The notes: generated by a model not told the origin, from the letters alone. 6,729 nt of DNA from Cyanobacteria bacterium UBA4641 (GCA_002405805.1 DHMN01000065.1:1-6729); one strand, 5' to 3'; shown: positions 1-6,372, counted from the first letter of the stretch. Numbers and translations are program-made.

Positions 1-218
1 TTCCAATTTTTTAATTGTTTTTCTCTATTTAATGCATCTTCTATATTGTCAGTCAATTCAAAATACACAAGCTTATTCAGGTTATATTTTGAAGAAAAAC
101 TTTCATTTGTTTGTGCTTTATGCTCGCAAACTCTTCTTAAAAGATTATTCGTAACTCCAATATAAAAAGTAGAATTAAGATAATTAGTCATTATATAGAC
201 TGCAGGTTGTTTTTCCAT
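1..218 (-). CDS. GIY-YIG endonuclease-superfamily protein, partial (C-terminus off the left edge)
   Basis: Reading leftward from the ATG at 216-218, 72 codons stay open to the window edge. The protein begins MEKQPAVYIMTNYLNSTFYI and continues GVTNNLLRRVCEHK. This shows the superfamily signature: VYI in the GIY position, YIG at residues 19-21, the conserved Arg in LLRR, and EHK. Further along come KYNLNKLVYFE and a DALNREKQLKNW stretch, typical of the small single-domain UvrC/URI-like proteins of about 80-100 residues. Family members are nuclease-fold proteins, but this small subgroup mostly has no assigned role. The start is fixed because an in-frame TGA lies five codons upstream and a later Met (residue 10) would cut into the fold. 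No Shine-Dalgarno is visible; a -10-like box ends 6 nt before the ATG. It lies downstream of fliR on the same strand but behind its own putative promoter, so it is probably unrelated to motility. Confidence 0.87.
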   Translation of the reverse strand, partial: MEKQPAVYIMTNYLNSTFYIGVTNNLLRRVCEHKAQTNESFSSKYNLNKLVYFELTDNIEDALNREKQLKNW

Positions 219-224
219 GGTTTT

Positions 225-254
225 ATTATATCAAATGGATAGACCCTGAATCAA
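225..254 (-). promoter_or_regulatory. Putative sigma-70-type promoter giving a leaderless transcript
   Basis: On the minus strand TTGATT (249-254) and a perfect TATAAT (225-230) are separated by 18 nt. The -10 box ends 6 nt before the ATG at 218, so initiation at the usual distance would fall at or next to the start codon, and no ribosome binding site is present. The -35 hexamer lies inside the palindromic repeat at 243-263. The position is inferred from sequence only. Confidence 0.45.
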
Positions 255-267
255 GTTCAGGGTGACG
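241..267 (+). repeat. Palindromic intergenic repeat, copy 1 (CCCTGAA type)
   Basis: A perfect 8-bp stem, ACCCTGAA (243-250) and TTCAGGGT (256-263), encloses the 5-nt loop TCAAG. The 3' flank GTGACG matches the TGACA flank of the copies near 4350-4550. It belongs to the same short family, with a GAGA-like left flank, a palindrome and a TGACA-like right flank. It could fold in either transcript and may attenuate read-through from fliR, but no T-run follows the stem on either strand. Confidence 0.8.
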
Positions 268-286
268 TAGACCTAAGTGCTAAATT

Positions 287-316
287 AAAAACACCACAGT
301 CGCATAAAACGTGACT
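287..316 (-). terminator. Weak candidate terminator after fliR
   Basis: Downstream of the fliR stop, on the minus strand, AGTC (313-316) can pair with GACT (298-301), with partial pairing inside. A TTTTT run follows at 287-291, but about 6 nt of GTGGTG separate the stem from the run. This is not a textbook intrinsic terminator. It is listed because it is the only stem-plus-T-run between fliR and the next gene. Confidence 0.25.
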
Positions 317-341
317 TTATTTAGCCTGCCCTCTTGCCTGC

Positions 342-1124
342 CTAAATAATATTTGCAAAGCTCAGGAAATACTCTTCAATAATATTCATCAACATAGGCA
401 AAATCCACACCATAATTGCTGCGCCAAGTACAGGTTTGAATAAGAAACTCAACTGGAACACGTTTACTTGTGGTGCGGTTCTTGAAATTACACCCAAAAT
501 AATATCTTGAGCCAATGTCGCAAGCAAAATCGGTGATGCGATTTGCAAGCCCATATATAGCGTGTTTGAAGACATTTTTATGAGCAAATCCATTTTGATA
601 AGTTGTGGCAAAGGTACATGAGATGCGTACATCGGAAAGATTTCAAAACTTCTCACAAGTGCTTTAAAAAGCCAATAAATCCCCCCTAAATGGATAAAAA
701 TTAAAATACCCATCAGTGAAATCATTTTGGTTAAAATAGAAACTTGTGCTGATGTTGTTGGGTCTAACGCTGTAGCTGAAGATAACCCCATTTGCATGTT
801 TATCATCTCGGCGCCGCAATCAATTGCAATAGTAATCAATTGTGCCATATAACCTATCATTGCGCCTACAACAACATTTAAAAGCAGTGATAGAGCAAAT
901 GAATCGCAATGTGTCAGACATTTTTCAGGGGATAAAAACGGTACGATAAAAATAGTGACAATCAGTGCGAAAGGGATTTTTACAAGGGATGGAAAATCTT
1001 TTCTGTTAAAAATCGGACAAAATCTGAAAAATCCAATCATACGTGCAAAAACAAGTGCACCTGCCATCAGGTAGGTGTTAATTTTTGGAAACATTTGCGC
1101 TATTGCTGTATATAGGTCATTCAT
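342..1124 (-). CDS. fliR: Flagellar export-gate protein FliR
   Basis: FliR is an integral inner-membrane protein that joins FliP and FliQ in the helical export gate of the flagellar type III secretion apparatus. The 260 residues match the usual family length. Visible hallmarks are an N-terminal FARMIGFFRFCPIFN segment (residues 26-40), the MQMGLSSATALDP motif with its conserved Gly and Asp-Pro (110-122), and the very characteristic SRTAPQVNVFQLSF (214-227) followed by FKP. Several hydrophobic segments alternate with short loops, including about 17-37, 47-64, 76-100, 130-152 and 188-212. The ATG lies 11 nt after the fliQ stop. The only purine-rich stretch, AGGAAG, overlaps the end of fliQ about 15 nt from the start, so translation may be coupled to fliQ. 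It is the last gene of the operon. flhB, often next in other genomes or fused to FliR in some, does not follow. Confidence 0.96.
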   Translation of the reverse strand: MNDLYTAIAQMFPKINTYLMAGALVFARMIGFFRFCPIFNRKDFPSLVKIPFALIVTIFIVPFLSPEKCLTHCDSFALSLLLNVVVGAMIGYMAQLITIAIDCGAEMINMQMGLSSATALDPTTSAQVSILTKMISLMGILIFIHLGGIYWLFKALVRSFEIFPMYASHVPLPQLIKMDLLIKMSSNTLYMGLQIASPILLATLAQDIILGVISRTAPQVNVFQLSFLFKPVLGAAIMVWILPMLMNIIEEYFLSFANII

Positions 1125-1135
1125 TTTTTATTTTG

Positions 1136-1624
1136 TTATCTTCCTAAGATTTTCTTTGTTTCTACCAAGTTAGGTTTTGGCATTGCCGTTTTTGCTGCCG
1201 GTGTATATTTTGCACGTTCGTTGTGGTCAATATACGGAACCTTACCCGGATTTTTCATCATTTCGTTGAAACCTTCAACATTTTTGAATTTATCTTTCAT
1301 TTCACCTTCAAAAGGTGTTGTGTATTTGTGGTAATTTTCATCCAATACAAAGTTTTCACTATGCGGAACGGTGTTAAATGCAAGCACCATACCTTCTTGG
1401 AACAGGTTTGTTAAAAGTCTGATAAATCCGACACCGCCAATTACGATTACCAAAAATACTCCCAAGATTTTTGGAGCAGCAGCAATTGTTTGTTCTTGTA
1501 CCTGTGTTACCGCTTGCAAAATACCTACAACCAAACCGATACCTGCTGCCACAAGCACGCATGGCATTGAGATTGCAAGCATTATCATAAAACCTTTTGC
1601 TAAATATTCAAGTAAGATTTCCAT
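1136..1624 (-). CDS. fliQ: Flagellar export-gate protein FliQ with a long C-terminal extension
   Basis: FliQ is a small two-helix membrane subunit that wraps around the FliP-FliR gate. The hallmark LQAVTQVQEQTIAAAPKI (residues 36-53) sits between two transmembrane segments (about 12-36 and 52-76). The family core ends near residue 88, the usual full length of FliQ (about 85-90). Here the frame continues for another 74 residues: hydrophilic, rich in Lys, Glu, Asn and Pro, with no predicted membrane segment. It starts around SENFVLDENYHKYTTPF and ends VETKKILGR. No stop, frameshift or second start separates core and tail, so the extension looks genuine. The ATG has a good Shine-Dalgarno (GAAGGA, about 7 nt spacing). 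The gene lies 21 nt after fliP and 11 nt before fliR. Assignment of the core is firm; the tail's role is unknown. Confidence 0.95.
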   Translation of the reverse strand: MEILLEYLAKGFMIMLAISMPCVLVAAGIGLVVGILQAVTQVQEQTIAAAPKILGVFLVIVIGGVGFIRLLTNLFQEGMVLAFNTVPHSENFVLDENYHKYTTPFEGEMKDKFKNVEGFNEMMKNPGKVPYIDHNERAKYTPAAKTAMPKPNLVETKKILGR

Positions 1625-1645
1625 TTTTAAGTCCTTCGATTTGAT

Positions 1646-2284
1646 TTAGTTGTAACTTGAAACAAGTCCTTGTACTATGAGCGCCCATCCGTCAACCGCG
1701 ATAAATATCAGCAACTTAAACGGCATTGAAATAATCGTCGGTGACAACATGAACATACCTAGTGCTAACAATATGTTTGCAACGACAAGGTCCAAAATAA
1801 TAAATGGTACAAATATGATGAAACTTATTTCAAATGATGTTTTCAATTCACTGATAATATATGCCGGAGCAACTTCCCAAATAGACAAGTCATCAGGAGA
1901 TTTTGGCTTTGTTTTATGCGCCAATTCTACAAAGAATGTCAAATCGCTTTCTCTGGTTTGTTTTAGCATAAACTCTTTGAGCGGTTTTGAACCTTCTTGA
2001 ATTGCTGCAATCATATCGTGGTTCTTGTTATATGGAACCGAGCCCATATCATACATTTTTTGGAATGTTGAACCCATAGTGTAGAATGTCAAAATTATTG
2101 ACAAGCCAATTATTACAATTGCAGGAGGAACCTGTTGAGTACCCATTGCAGTTTTTAGCATTGCAAAAACAATGACAAATCTCAAAAAACTTGTCATACA
2201 GCAAAACATAAACGGTAGTAATGAAAACATAGACATTACTATCAGCATTTGCAATACGGGATTTAAGTTTTGTAACTGTTCCAT
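1646..2284 (-). CDS. fliP: Flagellar export-gate protein FliP
   Basis: FliP is the core subunit of the export gate through which rod, hook and filament proteins pass. The family signatures are all present: TSFLRFVIVF (residues 31-40), the near-invariant GTQQVPP (48-54), SELKTSFEISF (145-155), LDLVVANILLALGM (164-177) and FKLLIFIAVDGW (189-200). Four hydrophobic segments are visible, in the usual two-plus-two arrangement around a hydrophilic loop at about 85-135. At 212 residues it is shorter than enterobacterial FliP (about 245), because it begins directly at the first membrane helix without a cleavable signal peptide. In that respect it resembles SctR of injectisomes. AAGGA about 9 nt upstream supports the ATG and overlaps the fliO stop, suggesting coupled translation. 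Confidence 0.97.
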   Translation of the reverse strand: MEQLQNLNPVLQMLIVMSMFSLLPFMFCCMTSFLRFVIVFAMLKTAMGTQQVPPAIVIIGLSIILTFYTMGSTFQKMYDMGSVPYNKNHDMIAAIQEGSKPLKEFMLKQTRESDLTFFVELAHKTKPKSPDDLSIWEVAPAYIISELKTSFEISFIIFVPFIILDLVVANILLALGMFMLSPTIISMPFKLLIFIAVDGWALIVQGLVSSYN

Positions 2285-2296
2285 TTTATATTGTCC

Positions 2297-2905
2297 TTAT
2301 AATTCGTTAATTTTTTTTGCCATTTCTTTCATTGTTGTAAATCCATGATTTTTTGGAGTATCAAAATCAAGGGTTACTGTTTTTTGTTGTTGAGGAGCTT
2401 TATTTGCTCTTGGTTCAACTGTTTTTGCTGCACGTCTGTCCATACCTCTCCTGATATGAGGAGCTTGGCTGTTTATCGGTTCAAGACGCACAGGTTGTTT
2501 TGCTCTTTGTGGAGTTTGTTGTGGTTGACGATTTTCTTCAATGTGAGAAGTTATATCAATCACGTGTTCTGGTCTGCGTGCAGGTGGTTCTTCATCATCA
2601 ACAAGTTCAATATTTCTGAACCTTTCCAAATCTACAATTCTTTGAGGTTTTAAATTGCCGTCAAGCTTTGAGATAAGAGTTGTTCTATCAACATCTGATG
2701 CGATGAGAAATTTTTCATTCCCTGCTCTTACCACATGTAGAGTTTTTCTTGGGCTAAGGCTCATAGAATCTTCAACACTCAAAAATTTTGTGTTGTCTCC
2801 TCTCATTGAACCGTCGGTAAATTTTTTGTACACAAAAACGGCAAAGCAAATCAAGCCTATCATTGCCATTGTGTATACTGTGAAATGTATTATATATCCG
2901 CCCAT
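2297..2905 (-). CDS. fliO: Flagellar biosynthesis protein FliO-like
   Basis: FliO is a bitopic membrane protein that helps assemble and stabilise the FliP ring; it is typical of flagella and absent from injectisomes. One transmembrane helix (about 6-26) is followed by a compact domain with the FliO pattern: FLSVEDSMSLSPRKTLHVVR (41-60), then AGNEKFLIASD and a TTLISKL strand (about 61-81). The remaining 120 residues look disordered and rich in Gln, Pro and Arg. Residues 126-175 hold 12 Lys/Arg against 3 acidic residues. Total length, 202, exceeds that of many FliO proteins because of this tail. The gene lies 37 nt after the C-ring gene and 12 nt before fliP. AAAGGGAG (2919-2926) is a Shine-Dalgarno with long spacing (13 nt). 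FliO is weakly conserved, but position and pattern together make the call solid. Confidence 0.87.
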   Translation of the reverse strand: MGGYIIHFTVYTMAMIGLICFAVFVYKKFTDGSMRGDNTKFLSVEDSMSLSPRKTLHVVRAGNEKFLIASDVDRTTLISKLDGNLKPQRIVDLERFRNIELVDDEEPPARRPEHVIDITSHIEENRQPQQTPQRAKQPVRLEPINSQAPHIRRGMDRRAAKTVEPRANKAPQQQKTVTLDFDTPKNHGFTTMKEMAKKINEL

Positions 2906-2942
2906 AAGTCTGTTTTATCTCCCTTTATTTAATTTATATTAA

Positions 2943-4154
2943 TTAAATATTTTCGTCTTCAAGTTCAAAATCGCTGTAGTCAAATTCGTCTTCACCTTCG
3001 CCACCTTCTTCAGGATTTTCGTAAGTTTCTTCTCCGCCTTCAGGTGTTTCGTAGTTCTCTTCAGGATTTTCTTCATAGTTGGTTTCATCCTCCGAAACTT
3101 CTTCATTTTCAGGTTGGGTTGAAGATTGTCCTGTTGCGCCGTTTGCGATTACGTTGTTGATTTTGACACCGTATCTGTCATTAACGATTACTAAAGAACC
3201 ACTTGCAATCGGTTTTCCTTCTACTTTTAAAGTGACATTGTTGTCATATAGTGAAGTCAAATCAACCACAAGTCCGTTTTCAATGTCTTTCAATTCGCCA
3301 AGAGTGATTTTTACCTTGTCAAATTCGGCACTCATTTCAACTTCAATGCTGTCCCATATATTTTTCTGAGTATCGCTCATATCACTGTCTCCTTCATCAT
3401 TGTCTTCCGGTTCTAATAAGTCCATATTCGGATTTATTTTTACCGGAATATCTTCACCGCTTACGGTTAGAATAAGGTTATTGATGTTGCTGTTTTCAAA
3501 AACGACAACATCGTCATTTTCTAAATTTTTAATATCATATAGTGAAAATTTTGTTTTTCCGACTTTTACTTTTACAAAGGTTTCAGAAGTTGGAAAATCA
3601 CTTTCCGAAAACGGACTTCCACTTGGTGTAATTTCTTCCGGCGCAAGCAATGCAAGCGGCAGGGTAATAATAACTTTGCCTGCTTTTTTGTTGTATTCTT
3701 CTGTTTCTTTGATAATAAAAGTCAGATGGATAACATCAAAATTGGTACGTTTTAGCTGTCCTGACGGAGGTTCTTGCAATAAAGTTTTCAAGTGTTCAAA
3801 CATATAATCGTTGAACGAAGTAATTACTTTTGCCTCCAGTTCAGAAATTTTGTTGATGTTAAATTTGCTTTTTGATTCGCCAAGGGCTTTGTTCAGGATT
3901 ATTGAGATAGCTTTATCTGTCAGACGGAAGAACATATCATATTCTTCATCTATTCTAATTTTAGTTACAAAACAAGACTCATTATCAATCAAGCAATTTA
4001 TGTTTTTGCTGATTCCGATAAGCTCCATTCTGAAATTTGGGTTGAAAAATTCATCACAAGATTGTTGAACAAGTTGCGGAAAAGTGTTTTGAAACCAGTC
4101 GTATTCAGCATACAACCTGTTTGTAGATATTGAATTTTGCAATTTATCTTCCAT
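2943..4154 (-). CDS. FliM/FliN-family C-ring protein with two SpoA domains and an acidic tail
   Basis: Probable cytoplasmic C-ring (switch or sorting platform) protein. Domains in order: an N-terminal region of about 180 residues without a clear motif, in the position of the FliM/SctQ N-terminal domain; a first SpoA domain (about 191-243, KVKVGKTKFSLYDIKNLEND); an acidic linker (244-263); and a second SpoA domain (about 264-337) with the typical GELKDIENGLVVDL, VEGKPIASGSLVIV and RYGVKI segments. The tail (348-403) has 27 Asp/Glu in 56 residues and no Lys or Arg. Standard FliM and FliN each carry one SpoA domain; two in one chain resembles SctQ. The N-terminal LSQ/EIDALL-type CheY-binding peptide of FliM is not seen, nor is a clear GGxG motif. 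It is the first gene of the fliOPQR operon. The start is supported by AAGGGA about 8 nt upstream. Membership in the SpoA family is firm; whether it replaces FliM, FliN or both is unknown. Confidence 0.85.
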   Translation of the reverse strand: MEDKLQNSISTNRLYAEYDWFQNTFPQLVQQSCDEFFNPNFRMELIGISKNINCLIDNESCFVTKIRIDEEYDMFFRLTDKAISIILNKALGESKSKFNINKISELEAKVITSFNDYMFEHLKTLLQEPPSGQLKRTNFDVIHLTFIIKETEEYNKKAGKVIITLPLALLAPEEITPSGSPFSESDFPTSETFVKVKVGKTKFSLYDIKNLENDDVVVFENSNINNLILTVSGEDIPVKINPNMDLLEPEDNDEGDSDMSDTQKNIWDSIEVEMSAEFDKVKITLGELKDIENGLVVDLTSLYDNNVTLKVEGKPIASGSLVIVNDRYGVKINNVIANGATGQSSTQPENEEVSEDETNYEENPEENYETPEGGEETYENPEEGGEGEDEFDYSDFELEDENI

Positions 4155-4160
4155 AACAAC

Positions 4161-4182
4161 TATCCCTTGATTTATCCCTTGA
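4161..4182 (-). promoter_or_regulatory. Duplicated Shine-Dalgarno in front of the C-ring gene
   Basis: On the minus strand TCAAGGGATA occurs twice, at 4173-4182 and 4161-4170, with a 12-nt period. The copy nearer the gene places AAGGGA at a normal distance from the ATG at 4154, so it is the functional ribosome binding site. The upstream copy has no in-frame start of its own at a suitable distance. Just before it, GGTAT (4196-4200 on the minus strand) and ATACC (4183-4187) can form a small 5-bp hairpin in the leader. Confidence 0.5.
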
Positions 4183-4206
4183 GGTATTTTTCCCCATACC
4201 TACAAT

Positions 4207-4233
4207 ATTATATATTTGGGATTATTACATCAA
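4207..4233 (-). promoter_or_regulatory. Candidate sigma-70-type promoter of the fli operon
   Basis: A TATAAT box (4207-4212, minus strand) lies about 50 nt upstream of the C-ring gene start. TTGATG (4228-4233) is the best -35 candidate but leaves a 15-nt spacer; using the overlapping TAATAT as -10 restores 17 nt. No sigma-28 pattern of good quality is seen here. This would fit an early or constitutive structural operon, in contrast to the late-type promoter of the neighbouring gene. Confidence 0.35.
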
Positions 4234-4344
4234 TCTTTTAATGGATATTTTTCAAAAGTCATGTAGTTGTGACAAGGTTTTTACAAAAATCAATGGATTG
4301 AAAAATGGAATAAGCCGACCTACAGACTTTAATTGGTTCAATTA

Positions 4345-4372
4345 GAGATGCTGAAACAAGTTCAGCATGACA
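4345..4372 (+). repeat. Palindromic intergenic repeat, copy 2 (ATGCTGAA type)
   Basis: Left flank GAG, a perfect 8-bp stem ATGCTGAA (4348-4355) / TTCAGCAT (4361-4368), loop ACAAG and right flank GACA. It has the same layout as copy 1, with the stem varied by two compensated changes (ACC/GGT to ATG/CAT at the base). Paired base changes that keep the stem intact imply that the fold, not only the sequence, is maintained. Confidence 0.85.
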
Positions 4373-4400
4373 GCACGGCGATTATTTCTTCGGTCAACCC

Positions 4401-4428
4401 TGTCACCCTGAATTTATTTCAGGGTCTC
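4401..4428 (-). repeat. Palindromic intergenic repeat, copy 3 (CCCTGAA type, inverted)
   Basis: TGTC flank, stem ACCCTGAA (4405-4412) / TTCAGGGT (4418-4425), loop TTTAT, then CTC. The flanks are reversed relative to copies 1, 2 and 4, so this copy lies in the opposite orientation. It sits 28 nt from copy 2, so the two form a tail-to-tail pair. It may act as a bidirectional hairpin between the 590-residue gene's 3' end and the fli operon promoter. Confidence 0.85.
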
Positions 4429-4433
4429 CAATT

Positions 4434-4599
4434 AATCAATTAAGTCTTTTGTCTCATGTGCTCTATTTGAGATGCTGAAACTCCGAGTAGGAACAGAATA
4501 TTACGTTTCGATTTCATCTCAACTCATATTCTAGTCAGTTCAGCATGACAATATAAAACGAGAAACCATAAGCCAAACAGAGCGCGTACGCATACATCA
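4434..4599. other. Rest of the intergenic region downstream of the 590-residue gene
   Basis: Apart from split repeat copy 4 there is no credible coding sequence. Next to the 590-residue gene's stop, TACGCAT occurs twice (4587-4593 and 4601-4607) and GCGTACGC is a perfect 8-bp palindrome. No stem with a T-run is seen on the minus strand, so no intrinsic terminator can be called for that gene; the repeat hairpins are the only candidates for 3'-end structure. Confidence 0.5.
4469..4550 (+). repeat. Palindromic intergenic repeat, copy 4, split in its loop by about 55 nt
   Basis: The left arm GAGATGCTGAA with loop bases AC (4469-4481) and the right arm AG + TTCAGCATGACA (4537-4550) are identical to copy 2. 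The loop centre is replaced by 55 nt (4482-4536). The inserted stretch carries its own inverted repeat, AGAATAT (4495-4501) / ATATTCT (4526-4532). The exact match of both arms to copy 2 argues that this is one interrupted unit and not two half copies. Confidence 0.75.
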
Positions 4600-6372
4600 C
4601 TACGCATCGTAACGTTTGAAGGATTTTTCAATTGCCTTTGTAATTACTTGTTTTGTCGTATCGTACTCTGTTGTTAATGAAGATATCTCAGTATCAAGAT
4701 TTTTCATCTTCAAATCAATTGTATCTTCTTTATTTTCAATCTTTGTTTTTTCTGTATTATATTTTGCTTCAGCTTTTGCAATAGCCTCAGTATCAGTTAC
4801 TTCCAAAATACATTTATCTGTTGAATAATTGCCTTGGTAGTAATAACCATCATCACTGATTGATGATATAAATGCCATGCCGTTTTTCATCATTTCTGAC
4901 ATGTAATCAGCATCATCAATTTTGTCGTTTTCTGTCCAACCGTTCATACAAATCATATTGAACATTGAATCATAGAAGTTAGAAATCAAGTGGTCATTAT
5001 CATCATCAGTTTCAGAACCTGCATATACTGTGAATGTGAAGTTTTTATCAGTTCCGTCATACAAGTTGCATTGAGACTTGTCACCTTTTTGGAAATTATA
5101 TTGAGATTCGCCAATACCTTGCATATATTGAACATAAGCTGTCAAAAATGCTTGAGCAATGTTGTTCAAGTTGATACTTACTTGAGATTTATCGTTTCTA
5201 TCTTTGTGAGTCCAGTTTTGGTTTTTATCTGCAGTATATGTAAAGCCCATGTAATTTTGGGATTTTTGCATTTGGCCATCGTTATGGTCTCTGTGACTCT
5301 TAGTGATTTCACCTTGACCGATTTCATCCATATACCCTTTTATGTCTGAATTTTCTGGTTGTAAATGTTCTTCTTTATCACCTTTCTTTTCATCTCTATA
5401 GCTAGAGTGGTCATTACACCAATTAGTAATGTTGTTATTTGGAATAATCATGTCATAAACTGCATTATAAGCGTATTGCAAAGCTGTATCATTAGCCGCA
5501 ATACCACCTAACACAGAACTGAATTGGTCCATCATCCAATCTAAAACTCCACCCTCGCCTGCAATCTTGTCTTGCAAAGCTTGAGCTTCAAATATTGGAA
5601 GTTCAGCACCTTTACTTGATAACATTGACAAATAGTATTGAGAGTCATTTGACAACAAATCTGCTAAAGTTACACTGCCACCAGTACCTGCACCATCGCC
5701 AAGTTCTGAGACTTTTTCTACTTCACCGCCAGTTACTCTATAAAATCTTTCGTTTGAAATAAGCCCATTGCCACTGCCATTAGATGCACCACCAACACCT
5801 AAGCCTACGCCATATGTTGATGATGAGTCAGTATTAGTTTTGATAACATTTAAGAATTGTTGATAAGTATAATCTGTAGTAACTGCCGTTGTTGATGTTG
5901 TTTTACCCAAACCTAAAGTGTTTGAATAATTTGTACCAACAATAGTTGCAGCACTGGTTGCTGTGATAACACCTTGGTTTGCCAATGCTTCAACAAACTT
6001 GTTACGAACATCAGAAGATGGAGTGCCATTCAAACCTTCTGCCGGAATACCTGCAGCACGAGCAGCAGCAGCATAAGAAGAGTTCAACATCACTCTATTT
6101 TGTGCATCTGTAACCAATTTTGGATAATAATCATTATAAACTGATGGAGTCATTAACAAGCCATAAGTCAAATTAATATTACTTTCGCCTGAACCTTGGT
6201 AGTCATACATCAATTTAGTTGTGTTCAAAGAATTTTGGTAGTCAGAAGAAACTTTTTCCATATCACGAGAAAGTGCAAGTTTCTGATGAGACAAACTCAT
6301 AGATTGAAACTCACAGTCAGCTTTTCTGGCTGTTATTGTTAATAATCTGGCTTGTGATGCTGCTAAACCCAT
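4600..6372 (-). CDS. Unrecognised 590-residue protein, candidate late flagellar or exported protein
   Basis: I do not recognise a named family. The N-terminus MGLAASQARLLTITARKADC starts a long amphipathic helical region (about 1-57) with no signal peptide or membrane segment. A YGLLMTPSVYNDYYPK segment and an Ala-rich stretch follow, then a Gly/Ser/Thr-rich region (145-230, with GVGLGVGGASNGSGNG). Residues 316-398 are highly charged. The C-terminal 64 residues (527-590) look like a coiled coil, ending SLTTEYDTTKQVITKAIEKS. Helical ends around a variable middle, without a signal peptide, is the general layout of proteins exported by flagellar type III systems, but no flagellin, hook or FlgK/L motif is visible. 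A sigma-28-type promoter upstream supports late flagellar expression. The ATG has AAAGGA about 5 nt upstream; TAG is followed directly by TGA. Five Cys (20, 319, 435, 475, 521) are unusual for a filament protein. Confidence 0.8.
   Translation of the reverse strand: MGLAASQARLLTITARKADCEFQSMSLSHQKLALSRDMEKVSSDYQNSLNTTKLMYDYQGSGESNINLTYGLLMTPSVYNDYYPKLVTDAQNRVMLNSSYAAAARAAGIPAEGLNGTPSSDVRNKFVEALANQGVITATSAATIVGTNYSNTLGLGKTTSTTAVTTDYTYQQFLNVIKTNTDSSSTYGVGLGVGGASNGSGNGLISNERFYRVTGGEVEKVSELGDGAGTGGSVTLADLLSNDSQYYLSMLSSKGAELPIFEAQALQDKIAGEGGVLDWMMDQFSSVLGGIAANDTALQYAYNAVYDMIIPNNNITNWCNDHSSYRDEKKGDKEEHLQPENSDIKGYMDEIGQGEITKSHRDHNDGQMQKSQNYMGFTYTADKNQNWTHKDRNDKSQVSINLNNIAQAFLTAYVQYMQGIGESQYNFQKGDKSQCNLYDGTDKNFTFTVYAGSETDDDNDHLISNFYDSMFNMICMNGWTENDKIDDADYMSEMMKNGMAFISSISDDGYYYQGNYSTDKCILEVTDTEAIAKAEAKYNTEKTKIENKEDTIDLKMKNLDTEISSLTTEYDTTKQVITKAIEKSFKRYDA

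Noticed and set aside
1223..1649. Plus-strand and alternative minus-strand frames overlapping fliQ
   Set aside because: The fliQ frame holds the family motif and a good ribosome binding site; the overlapping frames show no domain features and are shadows.
3079..3807. Plus-strand open frames opposite the C-ring gene
   Set aside because: They are antisense to a clear SpoA-domain protein, have Ser/Thr/Phe-rich low-complexity content caused by its acidic codons, and no ribosome binding site context.
342..4154. Interpretation as a virulence-type injectisome because of the SctQ-like protein and the FliP without signal peptide
   Set aside because: FliO is flagellar, the gene order is the standard flagellar one, and a sigma-28 promoter lies next door; no secretin, needle or translocon gene is visible.
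4309..4331. Second sigma-28-like pattern, TAAAGTCT followed by GGCTTATT on the minus strand upstream of the fli operon
   Set aside because: The spacer is only 7 nt and the second box lacks the GCCGA order, so it does not fit a functional sigma-28 site.
4345..4428. CRISPR-like or transposon-end reading of the repeat cluster
   Set aside because: The copies are short palindromes in both orientations with irregular spacing (28 and 40 nt between units), no regular spacers, no cas or transposase gene and no target-site duplication seen.
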